A stretch of DNA of 64,000 nucleotides from Flectobacillus major DSM 103 (GCF_000427405.1 NZ_KE386491.1:3977812-4041811); one strand, 5' to 3'. Positions 1 through 8,433 are shown, numbered from the stretch's first letter. The notes: a model not told the origin generated them from the sequence alone. Translations and numbers: made by a program.

Positions 1-125
1 AAAATACAGAGCTAAGGCTTGCATTAGGAAAAGCAGCCCGACTGAAAGTAGAACAAGAATTTTCTCAAGAAATTATTTGTCAACAATTCCTGATGCTTTA
101 TCAGGCTATGCTATTGGGTAAATAA
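1..125 (+). CDS. glycosyltransferase, C-terminal fragment (5' end outside window)
   Basis: Codons run in frame from base 3 to a TAA at 123-125. The 40 visible residues contain the pattern LGKAARLKVEQEFS followed by a helix ending QAMLLGK, which is the usual last helix of GT4-type (GT-B fold) glycosyltransferases, where a conserved phenylalanine and serine precede the C-terminal amphipathic helix. Nothing of the catalytic part is visible, so the sugar donor cannot be told. The gene is followed by wecB on the same strand after about 180 bp, which fits a surface-polysaccharide context. The family call is inference from a short C-terminal pattern only. Confidence 0.6.
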   Translation, partial: NTELRLALGKAARLKVEQEFSQEIICQQFLMLYQAMLLGK

Positions 126-162
126 TGCTTTTTAACCAACTTTGTAGTCTAGGAGTGAATTT

Positions 163-227
163 TTATCCACAATAAAATGTGGATAACTTTGTGGATAACT
201 CTGTTTAGAGCCATTTTGTGTGTATAA
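163..227. promoter_or_regulatory. cluster of four DnaA-box 9-mers
   Basis: Three perfect TTATCCACA boxes lie at 163-171 (+), 178-186 (-) and 190-198 (-), and a fourth, TTATACACA, at 219-227 (-); all fit the TTWTNCACA consensus. The block sits in the roughly 180-bp gap between the glycosyltransferase end and wecB, and is followed at 230-300 by a T/A-rich tract that could unwind easily. This is either a DnaA-responsive control or titration site or a candidate replication origin. No dnaA gene is in the window, so the origin reading is inference. Confidence 0.6.
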
Positions 228-308
228 CTTCCTTAAATAGATACCTGTTTTTGTATTTTTTTACGCTTTTTTTGAGAAAATCACTAAAAATCACTAGAGA
301 GATATACT

Positions 309-1409
309 ATGTTGAAAATTCTTAATATTGTAGGGGCTAGACCCAATTTTATGAAGGTAGCACCATTGCATCGGGCCTTCGAGCAACATCCTGAGATTGA
401 ATCCAAGATTGTACATACAGGTCAGCATTTTGATGCTAAAATGAGTGATGTGTTTTTTGAACAGCTCCAAATGCCAAAACCTCATTATTTTTTGGGAGTG
501 GGAGGTGGCTCACATACCGAGGTTACCGCCCGTACAATGATAGAGTTTGAAAAAGTGATTTTAGCCGAGCAACCAGACCTTGTCTTGGTGGTTGGCGATG
601 TCAATGCAACACTAGCCTGTACTTTGGTAGCTATCAAGCTTCATATTCCTGTAGCACACGTGGAGGCGGGCTTGCGTAGTGGCGATAGAAAAATGCCAGA
701 AGAACTTAACCGTATTTTGACTGACAGCGTATCTGATTTTTTATTTATTACAGAACAGTCGGGGATCGATAACCTTCGACATGAAGGAGTACCCGCAGAG
801 AAAGTATTTTTTGTAGGAAATGTCATGATTGATTCGTTGGTACACTACCTCGAAAAAGCCAAACAAACACCTGTATTGACAGAGTTAGGCTTGGCAAAAG
901 ATGAGTTTGTAGTAATGACTATGCACCGCCCTGCCAACGTAGATACTGCCGAAGGGCTTGGAGCTATTTTGACAATTATTGAAAATACTGTCCCTCATAA
1001 AAAAGTAGTATTCCCGATTCACCCACGTACGGCCAACAATCTTAAAAATGTAGGCCTGTGGGAAAAAATACAAGCCATAGAAGGGTTGGTTTTGACAGAG
1101 CCACAAGGGTACTTAGAATTTTTGCAGTTGATGCAAAATGCTAGCGTGATTGTTACAGATTCGGGGGGAATTCAGGAAGAAACTACATTCTTAAAAGTGC
1201 CTTGCCTAACTTTTAGGGACTCGACAGAACGCCCAGTAACAGTAGAATTGGGGACTAATCAATTATTGGCTGACCTTAACCCACAGACAGTACACCAAAA
1301 ACTTATGGAAATTCTTTCGGGCAAAGCCAAACAAGGTATTGTCCCGCCACTGTGGGACGGTAAAACTTCGGAAAGAATAGCTCAAATTTTAGTAGATAAA
1401 TTAGCATAA
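309..1409 (+). CDS. wecB: UDP-N-acetylglucosamine 2-epimerase (non-hydrolysing)
   Basis: The enzyme interconverts UDP-GlcNAc and UDP-ManNAc in the cytoplasm, feeding ManNAc-type sugars into surface glycans. The 366 residues match the usual family length. The N-terminal GARPNFMKVAPL motif (residues 9-20), Asp97 in GDVNAT, Glu119 and Glu131/132 in EAGLRSGDRKMPEE, His206 in MHRPANVD, and DSGGIQEE (284-291) correspond to the conserved substrate and UDP sites of the GT-B-like epimerase fold. The ATG at 309 begins directly with the beta-strand preceding the GARPNF motif, so this start is secure. It follows a glycosyltransferase fragment and a DnaA-box cluster and ends in a hairpin terminator. Confidence 0.95.
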   Translation: MLKILNIVGARPNFMKVAPLHRAFEQHPEIESKIVHTGQHFDAKMSDVFFEQLQMPKPHYFLGVGGGSHTEVTARTMIEFEKVILAEQPDLVLVVGDVNATLACTLVAIKLHIPVAHVEAGLRSGDRKMPEELNRILTDSVSDFLFITEQSGIDNLRHEGVPAEKVFFVGNVMIDSLVHYLEKAKQTPVLTELGLAKDEFVVMTMHRPANVDTAEGLGAILTIIENTVPHKKVVFPIHPRTANNLKNVGLWEKIQAIEGLVLTEPQGYLEFLQLMQNASVIVTDSGGIQEETTFLKVPCLTFRDSTERPVTVELGTNQLLADLNPQTVHQKLMEILSGKAKQGIVPPLWDGKTSERIAQILVDKLA

Positions 1410-1424
1410 CAATGCCATATCGCA

Positions 1425-1463
1425 AAAAGCCATTCTGTACTAAGCTTCTGAATGGCTTTTGCT
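1425..1463 (+). terminator. intrinsic terminator of wecB
   Basis: Perfect 11-bp arms AAAAGCCATTC (1425-1435) and GAATGGCTTTT (1450-1460) with a 14-nt loop and a T-rich 3' arm, 15 bp after the wecB stop. It covers the first codons of an upstream ATG at 1452, which argues that the next gene really starts at 1524. Confidence 0.8.
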
Positions 1464-1523
1464 TCAACAAACTATAATGAGGATTTGGCCGTAGGTTTGA
1501 TACATCATATAAATATCAAGGCC

Positions 1524-2075
1524 ATGAAAATCTTTCTGTCAGTAGTAATCGGATGTTTATTGTTCTCCGCACAGTCATTTGCACAGTTGTATGCTACACA
1601 AAGTGGCGAAACTAGCTTTTTCTCAGAAACTCCCATCGAAAATATTACAGCAACGAGCAAAACCGTTGGTGCTATTATCAATACCCAAACAGGCGAAATA
1701 GCTGTTAGTATGAAAATAACTTCTTTCGATTTCCCGAATAAGCTTATGCAAGAGCATTTTAATGAAAATTATCTGGAATCGACAAAGTTTCCAACCGCAA
1801 CTTTCAAGGGAAAAATACAGGAGACGATAGATTATCGTAAAAACGGTACGTACAATGTTACGACAAAGGGCATTTTAACCGTTCATGGGGTAGCTCAAAA
1901 TAGGGAGTTTAAAGGAAAAATCGTGATTGATGCCCTAAAAGTAACACTCACCAGCGAATTTGATGTGAAACTGGTAGACCATAACATTGAGATTCCCAAA
2001 CTGGTATTTGCTAAAATAGCAGAGGTAATCAAAGTGAGGTCTTCCTACAACCTAGTACCATATAACAAGAAATAA
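1524..2075 (+). CDS. YceI-family periplasmic lipid-binding protein
   Basis: YceI proteins are lipocalin-like barrels that bind polyisoprenoid or similar lipids in the periplasm. Residues 1-21 from the ATG at 1524 are a clear Sec signal peptide (MKIFLSVVIGC... ending SFAQ). The mature part shows the family pattern: a beta strand with QTGEIAVSMKITSFDF, LMQEHFNENYLESTKFPTATFKGKI, then GTYNVTTKGILTVHGVAQ. An ATG at 1452 in the same frame would add 24 residues lacking secretion character and overlapping the wecB terminator, so it is not used. The gene is monocistronic between two hairpins. The bound ligand is unknown. Confidence 0.85.
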   Translation: MKIFLSVVIGCLLFSAQSFAQLYATQSGETSFFSETPIENITATSKTVGAIINTQTGEIAVSMKITSFDFPNKLMQEHFNENYLESTKFPTATFKGKIQETIDYRKNGTYNVTTKGILTVHGVAQNREFKGKIVIDALKVTLTSEFDVKLVDHNIEIPKLVFAKIAEVIKVRSSYNLVPYNKK

Positions 2076-2082
2076 TGAGTTG

Positions 2083-2147
2083 TCAAGCAAGACCAATATC
2101 CAAAGTAGCAAAGTGCCTATTTGTATATTGGTTTTGCTTGATTTTAG
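2083..2147 (+). terminator. long-stem terminator after the YceI gene
   Basis: Arms 2083-2099 and 2125-2141 form a 17-bp stem (one G-U pair) with a 25-nt loop, followed by TTTT. It starts 8 bp after the YceI stop. Confidence 0.65.
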
Positions 2148-2274
2148 CTTGAGAGGTTTTATGGACTAATCTTTTAACATGATTCAGAATGAAAGGATTT
2201 TATGGGCTTTTTGAACAAATTTCCTCAAAAGTTTTTTCCTGCTAGCTGGCGAAGAGACTTTTGTCGATAGTCTT

Positions 2275-2640
2275 TTATGCTATTCTCAAAATCTTTTCCA
2301 TCTTTTTTCCTTTCGCTAATTCGTCTACCAATTTGTCGAGACACCGAACTTGTCGGGTTATTGGGTTTTCAATTTCTTCTATCCTATAGCCACAAATTAC
2401 CCCTGTAATTAAGTTAGCGTTTGGATTTATGTTAGCCATCTCAAAAAATGTTTGAAAGGTTACTTTTTCGTCAACAAGTTCTTTGATTTTTCTCTCGTCA
2501 AAACCCGTCAACCACTCTATAACCTGCTGTAATTCTTCCTGAGTTCTACCTTTTTTTTCAACCTTTCTAAGATAATGAGGAAGAACAGATGCAAAGGTTA
2601 TTTTTGATATTCGTTTGTTATGTTCAGGGGTTATCTCCAT
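2275..2640 (-). CDS. DUF2200 domain protein
   Basis: A 121-residue protein that is almost entirely the DUF2200 domain: FASVLPHYLRKVEKKGRTQEE, a WLTGF motif, then ANINPNANLITGVICGYRIEEIENP and the terminal LDKLVDELAKGKKMEKIL. The family is widespread in bacteria and has no established biochemical role that I know of. It is cytoplasmic, with no signal peptide or membrane segment. It lies 6 bp downstream of the DUF1801 gene on the same strand, so the two are very likely co-transcribed. Family assignment is from remembered motif similarity. Confidence 0.85.
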   Translation of the reverse strand: MEITPEHNKRISKITFASVLPHYLRKVEKKGRTQEELQQVIEWLTGFDERKIKELVDEKVTFQTFFEMANINPNANLITGVICGYRIEEIENPITRQVRCLDKLVDELAKGKKMEKILRIA

Positions 2641-2646
2641 TTTTAG

Positions 2647-2979
2647 TTAAAGTTGTGACTTCAGTTTGATAATACTTTTTATCAGTTCTATAGGCAAGGG
2701 TTTGTCGAGCATAAAATGCAGGCTGTCTTTGGTTTTTTTAGCCCTATATAAAGCCACCTCATTTTCAATTTCTGGTAAGCCATAAACGGGATAAAAGCCA
2801 ATATGCTTTTTGTATGCTGTAAAATACAAATGATGTTTTCCTACTTTGAAAGCGGGCATATTATAACGAATACTTTCTTCGGTGTTGGGCAACACCTCAA
2901 AAAACACTTGTCGCAGAACATTTAATTTATCCTGAGTATCAGGTTCAAATTGCGATATATATTTTTCTACTTCTGTCAT
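2647..2979 (-). CDS. DUF1801 domain protein (YdhG-like)
   Basis: A 110-residue single-domain protein of the DUF1801 (YdhG) family. Visible family features are the N-terminal helix with VEKYISQFEPDTQDKLNVLRQ, the core PNTEESIRYNMPAFKVGKHHLYFTAYKKHIGFYP and the basic C-terminal helix. Some members have been described as frataxin-like iron chaperones (B. subtilis YdhG), but that function cannot be read from this sequence. It is the first gene of a two-gene unit with the DUF2200 gene. There is no signal peptide. Confidence 0.85.
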   Translation of the reverse strand: MTEVEKYISQFEPDTQDKLNVLRQVFFEVLPNTEESIRYNMPAFKVGKHHLYFTAYKKHIGFYPVYGLPEIENEVALYRAKKTKDSLHFMLDKPLPIELIKSIIKLKSQL

Positions 2980-3690
2980 TGTAGGGAGTTTTGGGCTATC
3001 ATAATTTTCAGGATGAATATTCTATTAACCAACATGGGTAATGAGCAATACACGCTTTTTTATATATTTTCAATTCTAATCTTGCTTTTTGAAACCCATT
3101 TTTTAGAATGTAAGCAAATAAGTCTCCAAATTCTTGTGTAAAATGTAGCTATTATTGGTAATATTATTGGGTTTACCCTACCAATTTTGATATTGGCATA
3201 AAGTATTTAAGCTCTAATCTCCTACCAATCTATTGCCAAAACAGCGTTTATGGTGGTTTTATCCTATCATGAAAGCCCCTCCGATACAACTTCAGTTGTA
3301 TTACCTATGTCATTTGTTGTATGGTAATATATTAAAAATATTGCCTATTGAAAGCATTTTTATCTAAGCAGATATTTTTGTTGCGATGCACGATTTGTCT
3401 TCATTGTTTGACTATTTAACTCTCTCAGAAGCAGAAGTTATCTATCTACTTTTCTAGAGAAGCTTTTCAACCCCTAAAGTATTAATTTAAACCCTAAGAA
3501 TTGCCGCTAACAATAGTTTTTTCTGAGAGTTTATAGGTGGTATTGTATGCAATCAACCAAAGATATTTTGTTTGATTAGTAGGAATAACCTTCTAAACGA
3601 AAATTTCTCATGGGTGGGTATCTTGTCAAAATTACGAGAATAGAAGAGTGTTGTTGGTAATGAACTTATTGAAAGGATGTTATAAAAGAA
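2980..3690. other. 710-bp intergenic stretch without a supported gene
   Basis: Only short frames full of stops are present on either strand. A small hairpin, ATACAA/TTGTAT near 3283-3300, is the only structure I see. The high A+T content and lack of coding bias suggest spacer or eroded sequence. Confidence 0.6.
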
Positions 3691-3691
3691 A

Positions 3692-3724
3692 CTGCCTAAC
3701 AACTTGATGAAAACCGTTAGGCAG
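3692..3724 (-). terminator. intrinsic terminator of the fRMsr gene
   Basis: Perfect 9-bp arms CTGCCTAAC (3692-3700) and GTTAGGCAG (3716-3724). Read on the minus strand the stem is followed by TTTCTTTTAT. It lies 44 bp beyond the stop of the minus-strand gene ending at 3768. Confidence 0.75.
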
Positions 3725-3767
3725 TAGAAGGAATATTAGTGAGTGTCGAGATATATCCCTTAGCCTC

Positions 3768-4256
3768 TTAATGAAGTGTATTTTGTAGGATACCAATGAT
3801 TTTTTCTAAACCTTGAGCATCTATGTCTGAAAAATCGTTGAGCTGGTCTGAATCTACATCGAGTACCATAGATACTTGTCCATTTTTATCAAAAACAGGA
3901 AGTACAATTTCTGATTTTGATGCTGATGAGCAAGCAATATGCCCTGGAAATGCCTCTACATCGGGTACAATGATAGTTTGCTGAGTAGTGTAGCAATGTC
4001 CGCAAACTCCTTTATTGAAATTAATTCGTGTACAGGCAATAGGCCCTTGAAAAGGCCCTAATACCAATTGATTTTCTTTTTTTAAATAAAACCCAACCCA
4101 AAAAAAGCCAAAGGCTTCACGCAGTACAGCCGAAATATTAGCCAAATTGGCTATCAAATCAGTTTCATGCGTAATCAATGCTTCGATTTGAGGTGTGATA
4201 GCCTCATAAATAGCTTGACGGCTAGTAGTGGTTGGTATATATAAATTTTCGGCCAT
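3768..4256 (-). CDS. msrC: free methionine-(R)-sulfoxide reductase (GAF fold)
   Basis: The enzyme reduces free L-methionine-R-sulfoxide, a repair of oxidised methionine. The 162 residues form one GAF domain. Cys75 (in GPIACTRI), Cys85 (in NKGVCGHC) and Cys109 (in HIACSSASKSEIVLP) have exactly the 10- and 24-residue spacing of the three catalytic cysteines of E. coli fRMsr (84, 94, 118). That spacing separates this protein from sensory GAF proteins. An additional Cys88 is present. It is cytoplasmic. The next gene upstream on this strand ends at 4319, so they may form a short transcript. A terminator follows. Confidence 0.92.
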   Translation of the reverse strand: MAENLYIPTTTSRQAIYEAITPQIEALITHETDLIANLANISAVLREAFGFFWVGFYLKKENQLVLGPFQGPIACTRINFNKGVCGHCYTTQQTIIVPDVEAFPGHIACSSASKSEIVLPVFDKNGQVSMVLDVDSDQLNDFSDIDAQGLEKIIGILQNTLH

Positions 4257-4318
4257 GATGAAGTGATGATTAGGCTATTAAACTTAGCCCCGTTCAGATA
4301 TTGATAAAAGGTTGTTGA

Positions 4319-4813
4319 TTAAGCCGTAGCGGTTTTAAAATACCTATCCATCCACGAATCGCCAGCTTTAACTTGCCATTTTGCCTGAAAATCATCAATA
4401 TTGGCTACTAGGTTATTAAAAATAATAGTATCGGGTGTGATTATACCTTCTGCTACTAAGGGCTTGATTTTGAGCATTTCAACAGTCTGTATGGAGTTGT
4501 TGTGCCAATATGCTATTGAGCGGTCAAAAAAATTGATAGCTAGGTTTTGTCCCAAATCTTTAAGCCAACGAGTAGATGCGTCGATTGAGCATCCAGAGGC
4601 GGCATTTTGTTTCTCATCTACAGCCACTATAACAAAACGCTGGTGCAATACCTGAAACGAACCTGCCAACGGAGCACCGTGTGCAGCCCAATCGGCCACT
4701 TGATTTGACAAATATTGCTCTATAGCCAAAATTTCTGAGCTTGTTAAACTTCTGTCGGCCTGATATACCCATATACGGGCATAAGAAGGCATATTATCAA
4801 ACGATATAAGCAT
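4319..4813 (-). CDS. conserved Bacteroidota protein of unknown function
   Basis: A 164-residue soluble protein beginning MLISFDNMPSYARIWVYQADRSLTS. A second ATG eight codons in (4792) is an equally plausible start. No signal peptide, Walker motif or catalytic motif is visible. Similar small proteins occur in many Bacteroidetes genomes, and I recall some carrying the label 'ABC transporter ATPase', which nothing in this sequence supports. A single cysteine (GCSID) is not part of a metal site pattern. It sits between the fRMsr gene and the Fe-S module on the same strand, with about 60 and 110 bp spacers. The function is unknown. Confidence 0.75.
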   Translation of the reverse strand: MLISFDNMPSYARIWVYQADRSLTSSEILAIEQYLSNQVADWAAHGAPLAGSFQVLHQRFVIVAVDEKQNAASGCSIDASTRWLKDLGQNLAINFFDRSIAYWHNNSIQTVEMLKIKPLVAEGIITPDTIIFNNLVANIDDFQAKWQVKAGDSWMDRYFKTATA

Positions 4814-4927
4814 GGTAAACGGAAATTAAAGATGATACGTAATCATGTAAAATTAGCTATTATTTATAGGACAGCCCTATTTAGTTATCGACGTAGTTTT
4901 ATCGAAGCTAATGTTACTTTTTTAAAA

Positions 4928-5722
4928 CTACATACTTGCATCAATCAGTTCCGCCAAATCATAAACTTTTACTGAATCTTCTTTTTCTTTGTTTTTTACC
5001 CCATCCGACATCATAACCATACAAAAAGGACAAGCCACTGCAATCGTCGACGCTCCTGTTTCAAGGGCATCTTCAATACGTTCTACATTAATATCTTTCT
5101 GCCCTTTTTCAGGTTCTTTAAACATCTGAGCTCCACCAGCACCACAGCATAAGCCTTTGGTACGGCAACGTTTCATTTCAACCAAGTCGGCATCGAGGGC
5201 CTCTAAAACAGCTCTTGGTGCTTCATAAACGTTGTTGGCACGGCCCAAATAGCAAGAGTCATGATAGGTGATTTTTTTACCTTTAAACTCGCCTCCCTCA
5301 GTCATTTTGACACGACCGTCATTAATAAGTTGTTGTAAAAACTCGGAATGATGAATTACTTCATAATTGCCACCAAGAGCAGGGTATTCATTTTTGAGTG
5401 TATTAAAACAATGCGGGCAAGCTGTTACAATTTTTTTGATACCATAGCCATCCAATACCTGAATATTCATGGTAGCCTGCATTTGGAAAAGAAACTCGTT
5501 GCCTGCTCTTCTGGCAGGGTCGCCTGTACAAGATTCTTCTGTGCCTAAAACCGCAAAATTAATACCCACACGATTAAGTATTTTGCAAAAAGCAATGGTT
5601 ACTTTTTTATAGCGGTCGTCAAAAGAACCTGCACAACCTACCCAAAAAAGAATCTCGGGCATTTGGCCATTCATGGCTAATTCGGCCATAGTGGGCACTT
5701 TAAATTCTATTTCTTGTGACAT
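4928..5722 (-). CDS. (Fe-S)-binding protein with two CCG domains (heterodisulfide-reductase-B type)
   Basis: The 264-residue cytoplasmic subunit carries two cysteine-rich (CCG) domains. Landmarks in order are WVGCAGS, EESCTGDPARR (a variant of the first CCG), ACPHCFNTL, HDSCYLGR, GLCCGAGGAQM and ACPFCMVMM. Such domains ligate noncubane or 4Fe-4S clusters in HdrB, GlpC and LldE. The membrane partner is encoded upstream on the same strand (6923-8254), with a hydrolase gene between. Together the two halves resemble B. subtilis FadF, where a membrane domain, a 4Fe-4S dicluster and CCG domains are fused; FadF belongs to the fatty-acid oxidation regulon. A role passing electrons from acyl-CoA oxidation (ETF) to quinone is inference. 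Confidence 0.88.
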   Translation of the reverse strand: MSQEIEFKVPTMAELAMNGQMPEILFWVGCAGSFDDRYKKVTIAFCKILNRVGINFAVLGTEESCTGDPARRAGNEFLFQMQATMNIQVLDGYGIKKIVTACPHCFNTLKNEYPALGGNYEVIHHSEFLQQLINDGRVKMTEGGEFKGKKITYHDSCYLGRANNVYEAPRAVLEALDADLVEMKRCRTKGLCCGAGGAQMFKEPEKGQKDINVERIEDALETGASTIAVACPFCMVMMSDGVKNKEKEDSVKVYDLAELIDASM

Positions 5723-5800
5723 ATTCCTTAGCGTTTATTGAGGCTCTTTACAACAAGCCTATGTAATCAATTAAGAAGATTGTTTTTGATAAAACAATAA

Positions 5801-6808
5801 TTATTTGGTATTATGAGTCAATACAACTTGGTCTAAAAAGGCTTCGGTTGCTTTTTGTACGTTAGCATAATCATTTGAAAGTACGTAAGAACCAATCACA
5901 TGATGTCCAGCATTAGGAAAGGCCTGTTGGCGTTTTAGGGTATTAGGTACACCCAATTCTTCGTACATTTTTAGCATAGCAGGCACCGATACAACTTTGT
6001 CTTGTTCTTCTTCATTTTTGTAATAATACCCCAAAAAAGTAGGGCATTTTACCTGCTCGAAGGTACTCGGAATCATAACATTCGTCAAAAAATTTTGTAA
6101 AGCAATTAACCCATCAACATGATAGTGCATCGACCAATATTGAGCATGCAAAGGGTTGTTGGGTTGTAAGTCACGTATTTCTGACCCCATTACCATTGTG
6201 GCAATTTTTTTGCCCCAATGATTGTCTAGCAAAGTGGCATTATCATCATAAATTTTGATGCAGGGCGAGTATAGGGCTATTGCTTTGATTTCGGGGTGGT
6301 GAGATGCTAAATACAGTGTCAAAGCTCCTCCAAAAGAAGTACCAATAATAATAACCTCATTGCCTAGCTTCTTGGTAATTGCCAAGGCTTTTTCTACCGA
6401 AACAATAATTTCGTCGGTACTAAGGTTTTGCATAGTAGCATCGCCAAGGTCTATGCCATGCCCAGCCAAACGAGCCAAATATAAGTTTGCACCATATTTT
6501 TTGGCAATATTGGTATGAACAGGGTCGCCTTCTTCTTGGCTTGCCGAAAAACCATGAATATATAAAAATGCCAATGGCGTTTTCTTTTTCTGAATAGAAT
6601 CGGCCCAAACAATTCTTGCTTCATTGTCTGGACGAATACCCTTTTCGGCTTTTTCTTCGGCCTTGACTTGGGCATCGAGTTCAGTCAAAGAGTTGGGCAA
6701 AGCAAAAGAATAATTTTGGAATTGTGGGGCTTTGGGCTTAGGGCCTAAATAATACAGCACTATGCCTAATACAATAATGGTGGCTATCACTTTCAAACTA
6801 TTTTTCAT
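5801..6808 (-). CDS. membrane-anchored alpha/beta hydrolase
   Basis: Residues 5-23 form an uncleaved signal anchor (VIATIIVLGIVLYYLGPK), so the 300-residue catalytic domain probably faces the periplasm. The hydrolase fold shows the oxyanion region FLYIHGFSAS, the nucleophile elbow GTSFGG, an acidic stretch after the last core strands and the C-terminal histidine in NAGHHVIGS. It looks like a carboxylesterase or lipase of the Hydrolase_4 type; the substrate is unknown. It lies between the two genes of the Fe-S electron-transfer module, about 80 bp from each neighbour's coding end, so probable co-transcription suggests a lipid-related substrate. This is inference. Confidence 0.8.
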   Translation of the reverse strand: MKNSLKVIATIIVLGIVLYYLGPKPKAPQFQNYSFALPNSLTELDAQVKAEEKAEKGIRPDNEARIVWADSIQKKKTPLAFLYIHGFSASQEEGDPVHTNIAKKYGANLYLARLAGHGIDLGDATMQNLSTDEIIVSVEKALAITKKLGNEVIIIGTSFGGALTLYLASHHPEIKAIALYSPCIKIYDDNATLLDNHWGKKIATMVMGSEIRDLQPNNPLHAQYWSMHYHVDGLIALQNFLTNVMIPSTFEQVKCPTFLGYYYKNEEEQDKVVSVPAMLKMYEELGVPNTLKRQQAFPNAGHHVIGSYVLSNDYANVQKATEAFLDQVVLTHNTK

Positions 6809-6922
6809 GATATATCAACGTTTATGAAGCTATAAACTAACAAACAGCAAGTTACAAATGTGTTTGAATGAATGATAATTGAATGTGTTAATTTGTTAAA
6901 AACAAGATTAAATCCATTGGTA

Positions 6923-8254
6923 TTATCCGTTTAGTTTATCAGCCCAATTAAATCGGTCGGCGGGCGAGAACTTCCAAGGGGCTTGGTTGTTCTCTAAGTT
7001 AGAAAACATAGCGTTCCATGAGGCAGGTGCATCAGACTCTTCCATAATTTGGTAGCGACGCAACTGCAAAATAATGTCTAAAGGCGAAATATTGATAGGA
7101 CATTCTTGCACACAAGCGTTGCAAGTGGTACAAGCCCGTAATTCTTCTGCCGAGATATAATCGCCATAAAGCGATTTTCCATCATCAACAAACATTCCTT
7201 TGTTGAGTTCCATATTGCGGCCAACCTCTTCAAGGCGGTCGCGGGTATCCATCATAATTTTACGAGGCGACAGAACCTTTCCTGTTAAATTGGCTGGACA
7301 CTGAGAGGTACAACGGCCGCATTCGGTGCAAGAGTAAGCGTCCATTAAGTTTTTCCAAGTTAAATCTTGTATATCCTTTGCACCAAAGCGAGCTATTTCT
7401 GTAGGCGTGTCGCTCGATGGTTGAGCCAAACCTAGCATAATCTGTACTTCCTGTGTTACCGCTGGCATATTGGCTATTTCTCCCTTCGATTTGAGGTTAG
7501 AGAAATAAGTATTAGGGAAAGCCAAAAAGATATGTAAATGTTTAGAATACGTTACATAAATCGCAAAGCCCAAAATACCCAAAATATGTAACCACCAAGC
7601 AATTCTTTCGTAAACTACCAATGCAGTCGTATTCCAACCCTCAAATAAAGGCTTTAGAAGGCCACTAAAGAAGAAATTACCTACAAAATGATAATGTCCT
7701 TCACCACGACTCTGTAAAACGCTGTCAGCGGCATTCATTGTTAATAAGAAAGCCATGAGGACAATCTCTGAAAGAAGAATCGTATTTCCATCAATTACAG
7801 GAAAGCCATTGAGTTCGCGGTGACGAGTAGCTTGTAGGCGGTCTACTTTAGTAATATTACGACGAACCAAGAAAATCATACACACAAGCAGTACACCCAC
7901 AGCCATTGTTTCAAAGAAATTAATAAGTACAGCGTATGTTTCGCCCAAAAAAGGAGCAAAAAGGCGGTGTGTCCCCAAAATACCATCAAGCACAATTTCT
8001 AGCACCTCGACATTGATAAGCAAAAAACCTGCATATATCACAAAGTGAAGTAGGCCAATAATAGGCCTGTCAAACATTTTCTTCTGGCCAAAAGCAATTT
8101 TCAGCATCATTGCACGCCTTTCTTCTGGTTGGTCATAGCGATTTTCATCTCTACCCAGCAAAATCGTGTTTCTGATAATGCTAATGCGTTTTGTAATAAA
8201 ATACCCTGCTGTTGCCAAAGCTAGCAGAAATAGAATTTGTTGTAAGAAATACAT
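6923..8254 (-). CDS. membrane 4Fe-4S dicluster protein, FadF/NarI-like electron-transfer subunit
   Basis: From the ATG at 8254 the protein has 443 residues; a GTG at 8278 would add eight. The N-terminal half has about six hydrophobic helices like the cytochrome-b-type NarI domain, including LLHFVIYAGFLLINVEVL and WWLHILGILGFAIYVTYSKHLHIFLAF with possible haem-ligand histidines. It is followed by two ferredoxin motifs, CTECGRCTSQCP and CTTCNACVQECP. The chain ends without the CCG domains found in fused FadF proteins; those are encoded separately at 4928-5722. A 24-bp palindrome at 8410 upstream matches one before the fadJ/fadA genes at 48 kb. Membrane quinone-linked electron transfer is the likely role. 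Confidence 0.88.
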   Translation of the reverse strand: MYFLQQILFLLALATAGYFITKRISIIRNTILLGRDENRYDQPEERRAMMLKIAFGQKKMFDRPIIGLLHFVIYAGFLLINVEVLEIVLDGILGTHRLFAPFLGETYAVLINFFETMAVGVLLVCMIFLVRRNITKVDRLQATRHRELNGFPVIDGNTILLSEIVLMAFLLTMNAADSVLQSRGEGHYHFVGNFFFSGLLKPLFEGWNTTALVVYERIAWWLHILGILGFAIYVTYSKHLHIFLAFPNTYFSNLKSKGEIANMPAVTQEVQIMLGLAQPSSDTPTEIARFGAKDIQDLTWKNLMDAYSCTECGRCTSQCPANLTGKVLSPRKIMMDTRDRLEEVGRNMELNKGMFVDDGKSLYGDYISAEELRACTTCNACVQECPINISPLDIILQLRRYQIMEESDAPASWNAMFSNLENNQAPWKFSPADRFNWADKLNG

Positions 8255-8409
8255 AGGATATATGTTTGGGTTATACACTTGGCCAAAGAGGGCTTATTGG
8301 GAAGGGTATCGGACAAAAAATGCTCTAATACTGCCAATATAAGGTTCTCAAAGACCAAAATTTACCTTTTTCTTGAATAAACTGTATATTGCAAAGATGG
8401 CTAATTCTA

Positions 8410-8433
8410 AAATAGTATGCAAGCATACTATTT
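8410..8433. promoter_or_regulatory. palindromic operator upstream of the Fe-S module
   Basis: Perfect 11-bp arms AAATAGTATGC (8410-8420) and GCATACTATTT (8423-8433) around AA. It lies about 155 bp before the start at 8254. An 18-base core, TATGCAAGCATACTATTT, recurs exactly upstream of the beta-oxidation genes (48251-48273). The form suggests a dimeric (TetR-like) repressor site; the regulator is not in the window. Confidence 0.7.

Noticed and set aside
1452-1523. Upstream ATG for the YceI gene
   Set aside because: It overlaps the wecB terminator and would place the signal peptide internally.
2950-3141. 63-residue plus-strand frame
   Set aside because: It antisense-overlaps the DUF1801 start, and its sequence has no family resemblance.
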